Positions 55,701-55,854 of a stretch of DNA of 64,000 nt are shown one piece after another. Within the stretch, counting starts at the first letter, position 1. Every line of letters starts with the position of its first letter. Below the pieces are notes generated by a model. It saw only the letters and a program-made list of their open reading frames with translations, searched no databases and was not told where the DNA came from. This DNA comes from Roseimicrobium gellanilyticum (GTDB lineage: Bacteria > Verrucomicrobiota > Verrucomicrobiia > Verrucomicrobiales > Verrucomicrobiaceae), in NCBI RefSeq assembly GCF_003315205.1, contig NZ_QNRR01000003.1:496001-560000 (forward strand), given 5' to 3'. The position numbers were made by a program, and so were the translations under genes.

Positions 55701-55730
55701 TGGCGTGCGTGATTTTTTGGTGCGCTCCAT
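22794..55730 (-). CDS. Giant LEPR-XLL surface protein/adhesin with RTX-like, Calx-beta and beta-solenoid repeats
   Basis: A single frame of 10,978 residues (roughly 1.1 MDa) without frameshift or stop. ATG 55730 is chosen; GTG 55757 would add nine residues. Order: basic N-terminus; LEPRILLSA at 32-40; acidic Pro/Glu/Thr linker to ~265; beta-rich GG-x-G region to ~1395; a long array of ~100-residue adhesin-like beta repeats (~1400-5340); filamentous-hemagglutinin-like region (~5340-7770); short RTX-like part; Calx-beta-like domains (~8300-8770); 29 Ca-binding-type GD-x-G units (~8950-10850); and a ~120-residue tail with hydrophobic patches. I count only about four Cys, as expected for a secreted protein. 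No classical cleavable signal peptide is evident; the LEPR-XLL motif, known from very long proteins of Planctomycetes and relatives, may replace it. Probable function: adhesion, matrix or cell-surface filament. The export genes directly upstream are its likely machinery. Confidence 0.9.
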   Translation of the reverse strand: MERTKKSRTPTYATRPMRLKGEYVGAYLLEILEPRILLSAGPVDAVVPLTDAPQTVQEQPQQDPYQQTEMALWQAPETDSQSSQDSAETDYMFGDTQPLEDPTEPLETGVLPQLPEAQTPVTLPSETETPVTDSADDLHEEDEFSLNPESNEDAETPAPAASEEGAGGETTSIFEEQPAPILGADLEQPILPTTVENDPTGGAEQQHVLADSSQESTPTTAPTPADTISQEGTTGDISNPTPEQMVETLHAAHGPPAGANLPSAVLDSNSTYSGYAAYLTADNRLGIFVSGDVDLWSFRPDYLKSQGVTGLIFHGSDATDDTLTIDMTRGDVPLSVEFHGGVGGFDSLILNGATGGSYTPGQVYGDGVIQSGNTQVSFTGLEPVYVNGASVTGTTPGGLTVANPSFTFVTPGGVDVITIDRVGSDVGPDQLRIAGTSGGAAFEYIVFKNIQTVTINTGTNDVAGSWNDRVTIDAPLSATGLQNLIINTGAGDDIVDLKKLAADNGVTVTLDLGTGTNTVIGPELGGAWTLTGVGAGNLKVTPSAAGVVNFTNVQNITTGTGSDNSFLFRDGARLAGTLTGNPENADAVVVEVQAVAGLQSVVFNVTPDTSNGSVTVGGTTVVNYVGIRNPSNLQILGTTSSDTMRLKRGSAADTVVLESPSTFGAITVQGLADSLTIRGGNGNDELTVDPQLLNADTGFLFDGQDGTDSLIMAAGTVVAGLTDGTSYIVIPHATDSKKLQLALTSSPATPVDLTNIANGSEHYLLLGSAKSFVVPPAGLLEDTLVFATAHGFTTGQAVLYNSGANRSIGPLVSGAVYYVVATSATTLQLALTYEYAMRATPDTVRLTDGGLSLPSTTHTLQRALVFDPVLGVDLAGNTITTRDAHGITLSGGPTTVQYRAGAKFDLAQYIASTTDSGIVSRDDMGVQYIRVESVEDRSQANERVVRLPQADNVAVVSKASGNIQVTSSNSKFTTVRVVEPLNYLGIELIGGSNTVIVQMFTPDGALGFTIDGSPAGIAEVPDVVGIPNINRLEVQTTIGAAAQTFVFSKDVVDNTKGSFTFNGTTFLSYRGIEDAPHLYVNGTTGVDAITITTPSSNIQIATSGLGTVSASMAGGSLTVDGAGGNDTFTLNGGVNVTTPLILLGGAQTDTLSINGTYSELTYGGFETVTDSATVAIRTFLATDNDDTITLRPGTGQRLELVLGPQTITFSEPTTRLRILAGGGTDEITVDLAARAGGSNNDFTAVLELDGGSGTDLVTVSGGNFASLQLSNFETIEDSSTTASYVLKAPNVDNQIRLSRDTPGKLKIESLNGSFSTIVINDPTVILSLFGGDGDDTFTVVGTLTMAASLLIVGGKGRDSISFNDDLYLPGKILTADAETISVAANKTISTRQVVSDHLNGASTGASGGIFFIPTTTEPGRPNGRRENHIETITINTGARLLAHGSTSFAAGDIQLRAGTLGYADDWTIKIVNAEAKVIINSATIKGGNVVIEAVARATQRTSFLPESMENIPAPLVGTLLGGALGLPAAASVSTATATVEINGTTSIVADDLKVLARAHTQASAMVFVAGLGVVYLESSPKANLTVQNGVTITTKGDASFTTDSTSLLTGTAVVLKLSRSDGFPVNVALAIADSSAESKTHLQKGSTINAGGNVSVIAETVWNHALTATAGSFRNGVVGIAVTVSLFDSKADAWVDGTVIANGDIKVAAESRVFTFSKDVDKSKAAGGWNSANYGRNLFVSSGAAGSGGIANAIIKGVWAVSAPVRAIRNLWIAKLKASLGTMDKTNGIAGSITYGEQTHTTSARIGDSATSTATAGDHAVVKSIAGNILVSAHTIDTPQTSAIAGVDYSNAPDEVKKKGLAIGITVADLTYDSQAYIGKYAEVDAAKVLSIYSKTSLPYDIKWADVGQSSDNGPGLIGPVIGSIVSKVNPNGGIQNGFFTSWGQASAISQDIAIAAGINYFEINPSAHAFIDQFAKVNQLTSIDGTNAVVRGDQEVLVQAVSEVQTVNLVGNISYLGLPFIPGTAFYGLKSGNAIGAAVLILNYNTTTTAQIRTGVMLKAKTLYVSASSSSGAINFAQSGGSASKFGGVGVSAVITVDHLTVASIDDGAVITVLSGPTTLRGANGVALTDSGNQPITVAESLSVLASDDVRIVNIAGGFLRSQSVGVGASIPIAIVNRTTKAYIGNDPDDASATDDSGNINSGGSIAVKATSSGYSANVGIAGTYSTSTPVDPSDPNAKFTGGAGEFGIGISGDFTMNDFTDNTYAFVRKAVISSGAGLSIVATNSTQLMALAGAVAISANDPMANAPGALAGSVAYNLADNETKAYIEASSITLSGNLLVKAELPSLEFGTGDVKPTYIALAAGLGVVLANNLSGTSFNVTGSVAYNDIENDTRAFVKGSTVTTTGSATVTALNDSMIVGVGGTLGYGGRVGIGAAVAINEVAGVTEAYLEDTDLSATSLTVSSSTVGEIIAVAAAVAYSGATPKPPGGFQLEISVTRNTIGVATRSYILGNKTVGGSVTATSGDISLTVNDTSSIYSGSGAISITSGSSIAAGAAFAFNTITNSSRSSISGSKVTASAGKVTLSASSRPEIIGIALGVAASTGQPFFTGAGSVAANEIVTSVESYIASSSTVTASGNISLLAEDKSEVDAFTGGFSMSSSGRGAAAASVSYNRVTNGLTAYIGGSTVTSSGGHVTVKAVSTPLMIAIGAAGAGTSGGTSINGAGAISVNSIANAVDAHIYNSTVTATLGDVIVTASESATMYVVALSGGIAGGTGAGIGATIAYNYVGGTIQDQMAGGTSPDPNVISFLDGPASMPTPSAGNADTTLKSAVTAYIDSSTVTAGGRVQVLAGYQDPATLDDLGPLEVENIVFAPGSQASFFSDSIRFSTPHGFTTGQEVAYQQSATPISGLTTYTTYFVIVLDANTIMLATSLANAQAGIAIQLANKGTGANHRFFAVDASTRVQFNPGDVTVTETNKTNLGKAHGFNTGDYVVYHSGENAADNLTGLVDGRVYYVTKIDDNVLRLSTIANPATFIVVSGGVGTGHSLTRLQTTFLAVDSAGTAITVHNNNASTINLGSDHGLETGDAVIYKNGGGTSIGGLVDGQTYYVIKVGTDRIRLAAIRADALLTTPKYVELLNAGTGSTHRFIVKPREVAANGELLPLPVPIGAQIVAVTVGGGGGTKVSGSGSVALSFIRMSVDAHIKDITGTKSIVAGGGISVLAEDTSHIDMGTGALSLSGTGGTAIGASVGVADIRNVIKAGIENAKVQSLTGAVTVSATEKARIINVVAGGAGASGASGIAAGGSIAVNIIKNVVEAYIKAASDVEADTSVTVSAFDMSSAATLAGFVSVSFGGKGGVGLSFAVNDIGTSIKAYIDNSMVFAGTDLSVEAKFAKPSTLPPGLDAQISAMAVSGGGASDIAGAGSVSLNWIHNIVEARIANIGNLNLVTTRYNGVEIFAGGKLSVMASDSSTINTITGSVAISGLGATAVSGAIGASVSYTYIGNDPYNDTSTLGNVVRAAIENITGVITTGQTEVTATSSASVLNVSVGGAAAGNFALGASVAINRIRVTTEAYISGSGTATLNATSATSPAVKVTATNGSSIRAFSGGFGLAINLKKPAGAAFGVSVSDNGINSTTTAYIDGMSVVANGGIHVAATNTGNSIWALALGASVAVSSPSGGTSISVAATGAITLNTINGNVTASIKNRRRALVGDAAPIRSTGGSIVVSGSDTSEIIARAVGASVAVATGGSLSGSVAIGVSMARNNINSNVTANIVNADVSSFGGASVTAVVDRSVTALSVAASVSIAAGSSTAVALSGAGAESINVLLGNANAYLDNSTLNTGGNVALSATDDSDIEALVIAVAGGAMSIGAAVSKNFIGYDSDGDRVGNQVRAYGLNSSIITTGSLTVSAVANADIEARVGAGAIGISAGPGGAAALSGSGVHTENKVALLAHAFADGVAQTSSSLVNGISASSIEYKAEDTSKIFAEAGAVSIAAAVANKGADVSIAIGVALARNTISSEALAYIKNAGGNGVVTTNSTNGDLWIHAKSDNTIDTLAFAASLAASFGTNSGGLSGAGAESTNVILTKTNAYIQDSVIVAARNVTIEARNDSDIDAEIIAASLAIAIGGTGGIGASIGAALARNHLGYELNGTRSPVEVQAYVLNSSIDARGALTQTATSTLTIDAMVGSGSAAVAGGGTVGVGLGGAGASSVNKSAALVKAYIDGVGTTGIRATAVTLTATDTSSITAKVGAVAIAGGVGKVGVAIAIGVGLAENTISNEVETYIKNAPASGTLLGVSTEPGKSSLNASTALRVGDRVKLDPNYAVGTYTSAVDGFGTKKVTLSEGQTVKLDDSYAVANFTATTTGTPPVNNRTVAYGNFVLVNGTDVYRFIASGAVSQNFNINAENYSNTARWAKVGGTAGSTYVYIGTTTLTNYDLSRVDYGDTSKWKKIGGTAGAIYQYIGAAGSRDLRRENYADTTLWTLVQAGGITLTSTQSATIDAKSVAASFGLAAGALAGVAISGAGADAKNVILTKTSAHIDDSTVLSAANLTLTAGDTTTITAKIQSIAAALGAGIAGVGVAVGSSTATNHIGHFADGTEQAVTVTASIIGSQATARGSMSLSATENATITAEVESTSVALAGGGSATAASGAGVGVYNKIAATVKAFIQQSRGTGITTNAGGVTLTATDTSTITTKGGAAAVAAAVGANGNAISIGVAISTSTIKNVVEAYVLNSTITTTTGGLTITATETATATTTSQAAAVAASYSTAGLSLAGGGAEANSYITTTTRAYVDNSTLSIDGDLNISATNTSSAKAEVQATSVAVGGIAIAASGSVATAMVNPRVEAYATTSSVTGINAKAIVITAQATPKAEAIAASLTISTGAAVGVSKAIATVAPQAGTNVPTVAAYIGGTINANSLTVIALQSLPASGDSAYATATGSTGGLLIGVDATVTSSTSTSVVRSYVMDDSTLTIRDGTLISASANTKQRALSSSVAGGGLVAVGITKSTASSTSTTNSYFGDRVKLTGSTLSISASGNDNNYAETTAGAGGVVGAAAAEPTTHNTSTTAAGIGEGSSTRNIDLTTRGTGLFTLVATHQATFNTRVKTDAYGFLSGSGADADSDVTSSVDAYVKTGANIKARSIDISATNRIDRPDSDGDNIYGTTGGIASAAGATSDIHVSLSTEVAIAANARLEVVGIISNERIFKLRAFNIINAVDTVAFLTAGALSGAGADATFVTDLMEAIVRIGPGAVLLSPGALDLSARGQADVKVTVSADTFGAATVALGETLVRITPQNSIIIESGTAALPTHLRAYGNLNLSAGRGSELDIVNAADVYKIEARWDGFAGSAIPISDIDASAFLFAQNKITISLNSLLQTARQAGLFAGKDAIATMVGKAKTVSWVSGIADALGGSSAEQYAGNILAEAQGFVEMNGTVETGITRDQSLVLNTWSTSAGSPSITGFTASPGISFTPGVRQLESNLVQQLREARIILAQFGAKNATLKAFYEAEINRLQIELTANGQRTLVRDPVTGNMVEFFATREVMVVVVDPIWAQGGRIEVDADQLYGTGTFLAPSDVTVEIINNTPFFIELKGITIPSVVVGLFYNGKLMTSQADVNAVNAIQAGIDNSLNHGGVDLHEVARTASFAVPPPPTGSNTPQIIVRNTLNVNSVSAPGGGTYPWPGITVLGPDAGGTGLYNDLGNVLLETHTSGTASINIFGAVRAKNLTVIAGGDVYVSGLTTYAIGGEPASLLGPATSGTYNAGAATAPGVVPAVEGSTQWNLAFASTIGVLFNITDIKNFDYLLNRLSAGGDLISYLLWSKIDTATKQTLQNTTLSDYQRQAALVDALNDIVLGAGLYNHSFFGLVPLPAGWWFAGQTLSQGTVNYALANTSGVNLIKANHMLIRESFAPGFRDLANYNLYGDRIHIEAEYINVNGVIQSGRDTYNLVLDNSLALAEAQAMMNAGQAGRLYLNRTSSTYPGFSVYFNTIEDRFEVEELRASGGHVELFGNVLNTGTGEIRILGGYATITITNNTSKDILVNRLDVSQRGAGTLVIYDKAGGSPSAGTTDGHTANTPYTSIYQWTSTGVSLSTNGSSNPSHPGTTTLLGGYSHFYNPASGWRYGWTTEVDQNLIKRKHVESGSWGGFIPDVFATENIEWDSIQVQGTPHYAGSGPYYYKYVSETADLSGATSATDPYNYKQTTITTSDTGVQEVYHDDYWTWYGSHIYVSDYQQIVGQSIMHTHSIAAAKSINIRFIGGQEGTITVKSENGGSVEINGAVLNPTGVTTIHTNGSITAVGGDASVSGRRIDLKAGTGIGTPTSPLKTNITDVAFLYVSTQGSKYLNTPEFNFLSSAGSQAVIKYSTVRLASDFIGQGRAGSVYQYLGNTATINLASTDYFNKALWSEVLPTTQDVVQHGDRYYRYLGGPAEVNLGTANYGDTSKWAEVTARPSLKAVTLDGGIYLNETVGDLHVDQITATNGGAVVLKAEGAIKVARQDSNTWYGGTVTGGKLNMTALAGGVGMDTARPIVINSGVLAPGATATDILDVTVNAKGNVFLRESAGNMLINQVITTGTVWIRVDNGSLIDANSTRVRDERSYNALRAGVWGSLALTNYTKDINGNLVYTGAAENKILSIISAYEAGKQQEYRTFWQFHASYNVAADKVLLTATERAYYEAFYAGEGMNATEVQNAIATIENARTVQYKVLKDQFTTYFGGTLPSSFNPSFVYVATTAKKQEIRASIKVWTEDELTRLVGAGLLKPVTSTRAEDESPNIVGTNVTLEIVGGQAGSTTAPVTILLDGHVFTANEVVAMAAAERADVSFLGGAKINATVNFTPTNGGNKATIRTSNGSAWAGLTAGMTIKVTGATGNTTPGLSYYTIFSVSGDTITLVATDTLIAESGRAVTILPIVLDPRFAKQGTSQQVEVTFSYNGYNQDGTRKADTITRTSGSWITDGYVVGSLVRIAGSSANATGDEYFKVAAVTASTLTLSVYDKVTTEATAATLEFTRGSVPTVTAIVIEQNDDVNIYATGTITATASSNVFLGSAKYNLLDTTMRIAQVTAGTAGAPGSVRIKSALDIINAGAPGAANIVGGNTILESALGPIGSYTTPFFTNLFAGGTLTARASGDVYISEHVSGNTAGNMEIESVYSQEGTVHLEADGSIIDALNNNFTKVKGMLVELKAGAAIGEAGVSGGPADHLEVDVADSGTLTAVAEGSIWIAETAGNMNLRVVLSKNGDVDLKAQLSILDAADVVDPTAPVFYNPANPTGAGDVTTGPRLKANVLGNHITLTATIGSIGDLNNDLDVNSDYNNAGVVGLLTSSSSDNTFLMETSGDLYLSVVTAGTGSTAFVTNAFGSIYNGLASGDNAVSGSLWLLARDHIGSELRPITTRTGNIKGKATTGSLFIQNTGAVTVGGVTGGAAGSAAAGFESGGSVVFNNQSPVTISQDIIAKDQILILSKDGSDATADFVRILTGIKLITTGSVGSPLVNLLSGATYKVKVVDGTTIRLLDAGGSVIDLSTPTNTALLHFLTVATEHGIDPKRVTFDGTKVNATANTIDVGASSGLVDGDVVVYTIQGAITVLAGDAVEIQQGVEITATSAIHLEADFNKEEASGTASITADKAKIIAGTTFTAKATGSIIVSGASTITATSSYVQLTAGSDFQLTGVSKFVAGSSFTAAVGGNFEVSGASSIKTATFILAEVGGDMDVIGSSTLEAGTSITLRATHDIFLSAGSKLIAGTTMELKGNHAAPGAGSPVEILIEGSLSAATTTDIYGGAAADTITLRPEALVGHFRIWGGAGDDLITLDRLPSLDVAHKFLPAQTGPGSLANGHENPQYRNRVDVDGQAGTDHYVINTSAAEDILIRIHDSGAADDGADVLTINGTGAADIFLVRAGFVAAMQAWQNVYRWNGSRWVVQEAPSGTALPAAGASVGALFRLTADQSATVFAGVYQWNGSAWISQTFSSGTVLPELGASTGALFVLTPPAGATSLFGDEYERINYDSSINVLRINGANGDDRFYVDDNSALMTLDGGSGRDFFQFGQVFGATRVSPNMVAPGDEIGTIETTVGFLSRGISFASVAYGGDGDDIFNVFSNKATLKLYGEDGNDYFVVRAFLLKGTNHIASGDTEVNGGDGDDLVEYNMNAPVGIDGGAGTNTLVVIGTEAADVFVITKDGVLGAGLNVSFKSVQKVQVDGMEGDDHFYVLSTHPDLVTTLVGGAGSDTFYVAGDVTTPVVAASTEGRSSVINHSLFSDDPDFDGVFASGIPASVAQGPTGVVVVTQSNGSTMVGELDSGISLTDSYTLNMAANAPSDPTVVYLTVAAALASSKFLPNGGSVLVSTDGANFYSELVLVFDSTKTGIDPNAWSRTQTIYIKAVDDAVAEGEQTISIIHSVTSNNAAFDRKDITPVDVRLIDNDEAALIVTKNSDTLEIIEGGNGATYLISLTRKPNAGETVTVTLNNPDGFLTFAAALLAQAGRISGNTITFNESNWNEPFEVRVTAQDDGDARFLVARIVHGISSSSGAGVYANAVDESRITVEITDKNTGGIIVTPVDASGNPDGVTTVTETTPDYYTIKLTKAPTSAVTVVIRSDGNTLISAFDPLDPRFATNVELGISLFTRLGIGSDDFLLSTNGTAAHDLTFSTKSGSSFGVNLDGAVTLADVVNRMNTAAGNAGKVTVTFDADTHLLTILDHTTGLGAFSIQDAAGSQAATKLKVAGVAAVGSTITSGQLNQNATVSTVTFDATNWDDAFMVKLSVNPNAPAETGGQSIHTFPPQPHTTVKIQGPLLIEGDAMPGQDRSLSPGIKLPTEADVALPTLDITESGVVVDTIHVFNHGSQSADTGRLGNPVNASGIAAEYGALMADIIARLNEFKNLSGLNMGSGLTLDYGQPGQPDLRTFDGGITFHNVEVTEINLGDKNDTFTVDGTAQRPGFRNITILNTGGGDDKVTVNLDAATNGDLAVNLGDGNDKFYGSTSTHSLMVFGGAGTDEIEGGSSDDAIFGDHGVIEYFNAAGALVTRLGLSILERSTDPFSIFYVPFFQTDGGINQARRFATRLPAIGGTDIIDGDAGRDVIFGGAGKDTITAQVGGKIIFGDHGEANLGGTAAGATNDVFSTDPGLGDDDEIIGGADGVGNIIIGGAGDDEISGGTGDDVILGDNGVVERNNASVVTRVYTIEPTIGGEDTIEGGSGFDIIMGGAKGDTINAPLGGKVILGDSGVANIAADPRLVGDVGDIYSTDYDLGDVDIITGGADGRGNIIIGGAGGDVINGGTGDDVILGDNGYIARNAVGIVTSIRTVAPHIGGSDIIDVGGGDNIVLGGAGTDFINVNKVTLLPTGTADGDDVVLGDHGEATFDPVTAMLLYITTTDPVTIANLITDPKGAADYIFVGNGSNTVLGGDGADAITGGNNRDVIVGDHGNATFNSEGVLTKVTTSDHTVGGDDVIKTGDGDNTVLGGIGADNITGGNDRDVVVGDNGSAEFYDSGALKKITTLDPTIGDVDTISVGNGSNTIIGGLGGDSIIGGDDRDVVIGDNGNASFDSSGVLLAIQTSDAAVVLTGTPTYLATVYDDNIQAGKGPDTVLGGNGKDNIIAGGDNADDVVLGDNGIAKFDSVGGISILREIESTDPAIGGDDIIVAGDGGNTVFGGFGKDDITGGNDSDVVVGDNGKALFNAAGILVSITTTNPTIGDVDTIKVGNGSNTVLAGLGGDFITGGDHRDVIVGDNGSATFDDGGVLLAIRTTDAEVVLTGSASYLATVYNDDIQAGMGPDTVLGGNGKDNIIAGGDAAADVVLGDNGFAEFDSTGGISILRKIQSTDPSIGDDDVIVVGDGSNTVFGGFGKDKITGGNDSDVVLGDNGYAEFNAAGVLIYITTTSPEIGDVDTIKVGNGSNTVLAGQGGDFITGGDDRDVIVGDNGNATFDANGVLLKIQTSDAVVDGCYADDIQAGKGVDTVLGGNGKDNIIAGGDAASDVVLGDNGVAEFDSTGGISILRKIESTDPSIGDDDVIVVGDGDNTVIAGVGKDDVTGGEDRDVIVGDNGKALFNAAGILVYITTTSPTIGGDDDIKSGNGDNTVLGGVGADEITGGNDRDVVVGDNGNATFNDLGILTFITTTEPTIGGVDIIKSLNGDNIVLGGVAGDEITGGNDRDVVVGDNGNATFNDLGILIYITTTEPTIGGVDIIKSLNGDNIVLGGMAGDQITGGNDRDVVVGDSGNATFNDAGILTFITTSDPCIGGDDVILVAHGDNIVMGGAGADVVTGGDDRDVVVGDHGNATFNDLGDLVFITTRDAFCGGDDVIVVGDGNNTVLGGSGSDDITSGEGNDVILGDNGEATFDPVTGLLIHIVTKDSGVGDDDLIKTGNGNNTVIGGAGADEVLAGEGDDVILGDEGQAYFTDGVITMAETLFSGVGAGDFIDAGNGRNVVIGGVGSDFVTTGNGVDTVLGDEGGAVFVHGVAVSVTTLFSGVGTGDIIHLGEGHNFAMGGAGDDQISAGAGNDVVLGDEGYALFDNGHIFLAESLNPFVGGNDWINLGHGDNTALGGVGSDYIVSGVGNSVLLGDNGRVNWTTFAGYPILNFVTTLAPGVGGNDTIIGGSGAYMMMGGAGADHLTTAGNPHSSVILGDNGEADYDGSGRLDTVRTTTPNTGGGDTIIGGNGGDLLFGGAGGDSIRGGSGGNFIMGDNGAANLVRGNNRSLVVSTFISSDYGAGGTDSIRAGTGSDVVFGGKGGDFIDGESGNDVLLGDQGAYSRGSSNPGHVTLLVESSTTFGGSDRILGGGGQDLLFGQAGDDILEGGSNHDSLFGGDGNDRLLGQAGNDILVGGPGADFLDGGPDRDTLYVDLFDVWVGGFPEDIIVGGPAETTGLIIGQTTNLLSLFGLMLNDGAAERFELAAAARSMVGVPSLELPADTVVYAYLLPSEILHDGARTNDLIFLCWSGFGSQFTLYLFTEMSVPTLIGIGFYLETQWGVILLALGM
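23170..28900 (-). repeat. Array of 29 RTX-like units, core period 58 residues (174 bp)
   Basis: The C-terminal part consists of units with a GG-x-G-x-D nonapeptide-like segment, then [VI][VL]GD[NHE]GxAxF and a short ITT-type strand. I count 29 GD-x-G landmarks. Around 25141-25490 consecutive units are exactly 174 bp apart and nearly identical in DNA. The last ~90 residues (before 23170) change to classical RTX nonapeptides (DILEGGSNHDSLFGGDGND). Such motifs bind Ca2+ and fold outside the cell; that is family knowledge. Confidence 0.85.
25571..27240 (-). repeat. Higher-order repeat: three copies of a ~543-570 bp block inside the RTX-like array
   Basis: Blocks made of three or more shorter units recur. 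The landmark at 25821 (GATGATGTTGTCCTTGCC) returns at 26364 and, slightly changed, at 26934; a second landmark occurs at 25571, 26114 and 26684. The spacings are 543 and 570 bp. The 27-bp difference is a nine-residue insert present in two copies (VLTGSASYLATVY type) and absent from the third. This indicates recent duplication of whole blocks. Confidence 0.75.
29430..30830 (-). other. Calx-beta-like domain region of the giant protein
   Basis: About 465 residues with several Calx-beta-like segments. Recognisable parts are AVDDAVAEGEQTISI, VRLIDNDEAAL, a ITEKxTG-type end (VEITDKNTGGI) and VTETTPDYYTIKLTKAP. These beta-sandwich domains bind Ca2+ and are common as spacers in large adhesins. A part resembling a flagellin/hook-like internal segment (LLSTNGTAAHDLTF onwards) is inserted near 29800-29600. 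Confidence 0.65.
30830..39700 (-). other. Filamentous-hemagglutinin-like and beta-solenoid part of the giant protein
   Basis: This stretch lacks the regular repeat seen on either side. It has many short parallel-beta-helix motifs (LTVIAGGDVYVSG, GGTLTARASGDVYISE, VHLEADGSIID, LKAGTGIGTPTSP) like those of filamentous hemagglutinins and other solenoid exoproteins. Toward 31700-30830 it turns into RTX-like GGDGDD segments. Two W-motif units (36360-36563) are embedded. Confidence 0.6.
36360..36563 (-). repeat. Two further W-motif units in the giant protein
   Basis: Encodes YQYLG followed by DYFNKALWSEV, and YRYLGG followed by NYGDTSKWAEV. They match the three tandem units at 42258-42550 although nearly 6 kb apart in the gene. 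Confidence 0.65.
42258..42550 (-). repeat. Three tandem W-motif units in the giant protein
   Basis: Units of about 30 residues follow the pattern Y-x-[YF]I-x-x-x ... [DN]-x-x-x-x-[ND]Y-x-[DN]T-x-x-W-x-x-[VIL]. Examples are DYGDTSKWKKIGG and ENYADTTLWTLV. Two more units lie at 36360-36563 (DYFNKALWSEV, NYGDTSKWAEV). Trp, rare elsewhere in the protein, recurs at one fixed place. Binding of a carbohydrate or other ligand is possible but not shown. Confidence 0.7.
46271..47075 (-). repeat. Three HGF/YYV-motif units within the giant protein
   Basis: Three ~75-residue units share HG[FL]-x-TG-x-x-V-x-Y, then GL[VT]-x-G-x-x-Y[YF]V and a strand such as LRLS or IRLA, ending with GTG-x-x-H. A related unit lies at 53240-53390 (HGFTTGQAVLYNSG, SGAVYYVVAT). 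The motif is distinct from both neighbouring repeat families, so it appears to be an inserted module type. Confidence 0.7.
53240..53390 (-). repeat. Isolated HGF/YYV-motif unit near the N-terminus of the giant protein
   Basis: Encodes HGFTTGQAVLYNSG and VSGAVYYVVATSATTLQLAL, matching the three units at 46271-47075. A weaker half-unit follows it upstream in the gene (around 53440-53570, SYIVIPHATDSKKLQLAL). Confidence 0.6.
54930..55610 (-). other. Acidic, disordered linker after the LEPR-XLL motif
   Basis: About 225 residues rich in Pro, Glu, Gln, Thr, Ser and Asp (DPTEPLETGVLPQLPEAQTP is typical), without repeats or hydrophobic segments. It separates the N-terminal motif from the folded body and could span the envelope or a translocation channel. 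Confidence 0.7.
55611..55637 (-). other. LEPR-XLL motif (LEPRILLSA) of the giant protein
   Basis: Residues 32-40 counted from ATG 55730 read LEPRILLSA, preceded by GAYLLEI and a basic N-terminus with RTKKSR. The motif defines the N-terminal region of very long repetitive proteins in Planctomycetes and related phyla and is thought to be linked to sorting; the mechanism is not known to me. Confidence 0.85.
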
Positions 55731-55854
55731 GAACCGGGAGAGGAGGCATGAGGCCACAACGTGGCTACATAAACCAAAGTACTAAATTTTGGAACAGACT
55801 AAACACAAACGGTTTTTCGAGAATTTCGATAAATAAAGCAATACCTAGGGAGTT
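55731..55854 (-). promoter_or_regulatory. AT-rich leader between the SecA-like and giant genes
   Basis: About 124 bp, strikingly AT-rich compared with the surrounding genes, notably at 55775-55850. It is the largest gap within the export gene set and the probable site of an extra promoter or long 5' leader for the giant gene. A possible -35-like TTGTGT with a poorly matching -10 region can be drawn on the minus strand, but this is weak. No strong hairpin that would end the upstream transcript is seen. Confidence 0.4.
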
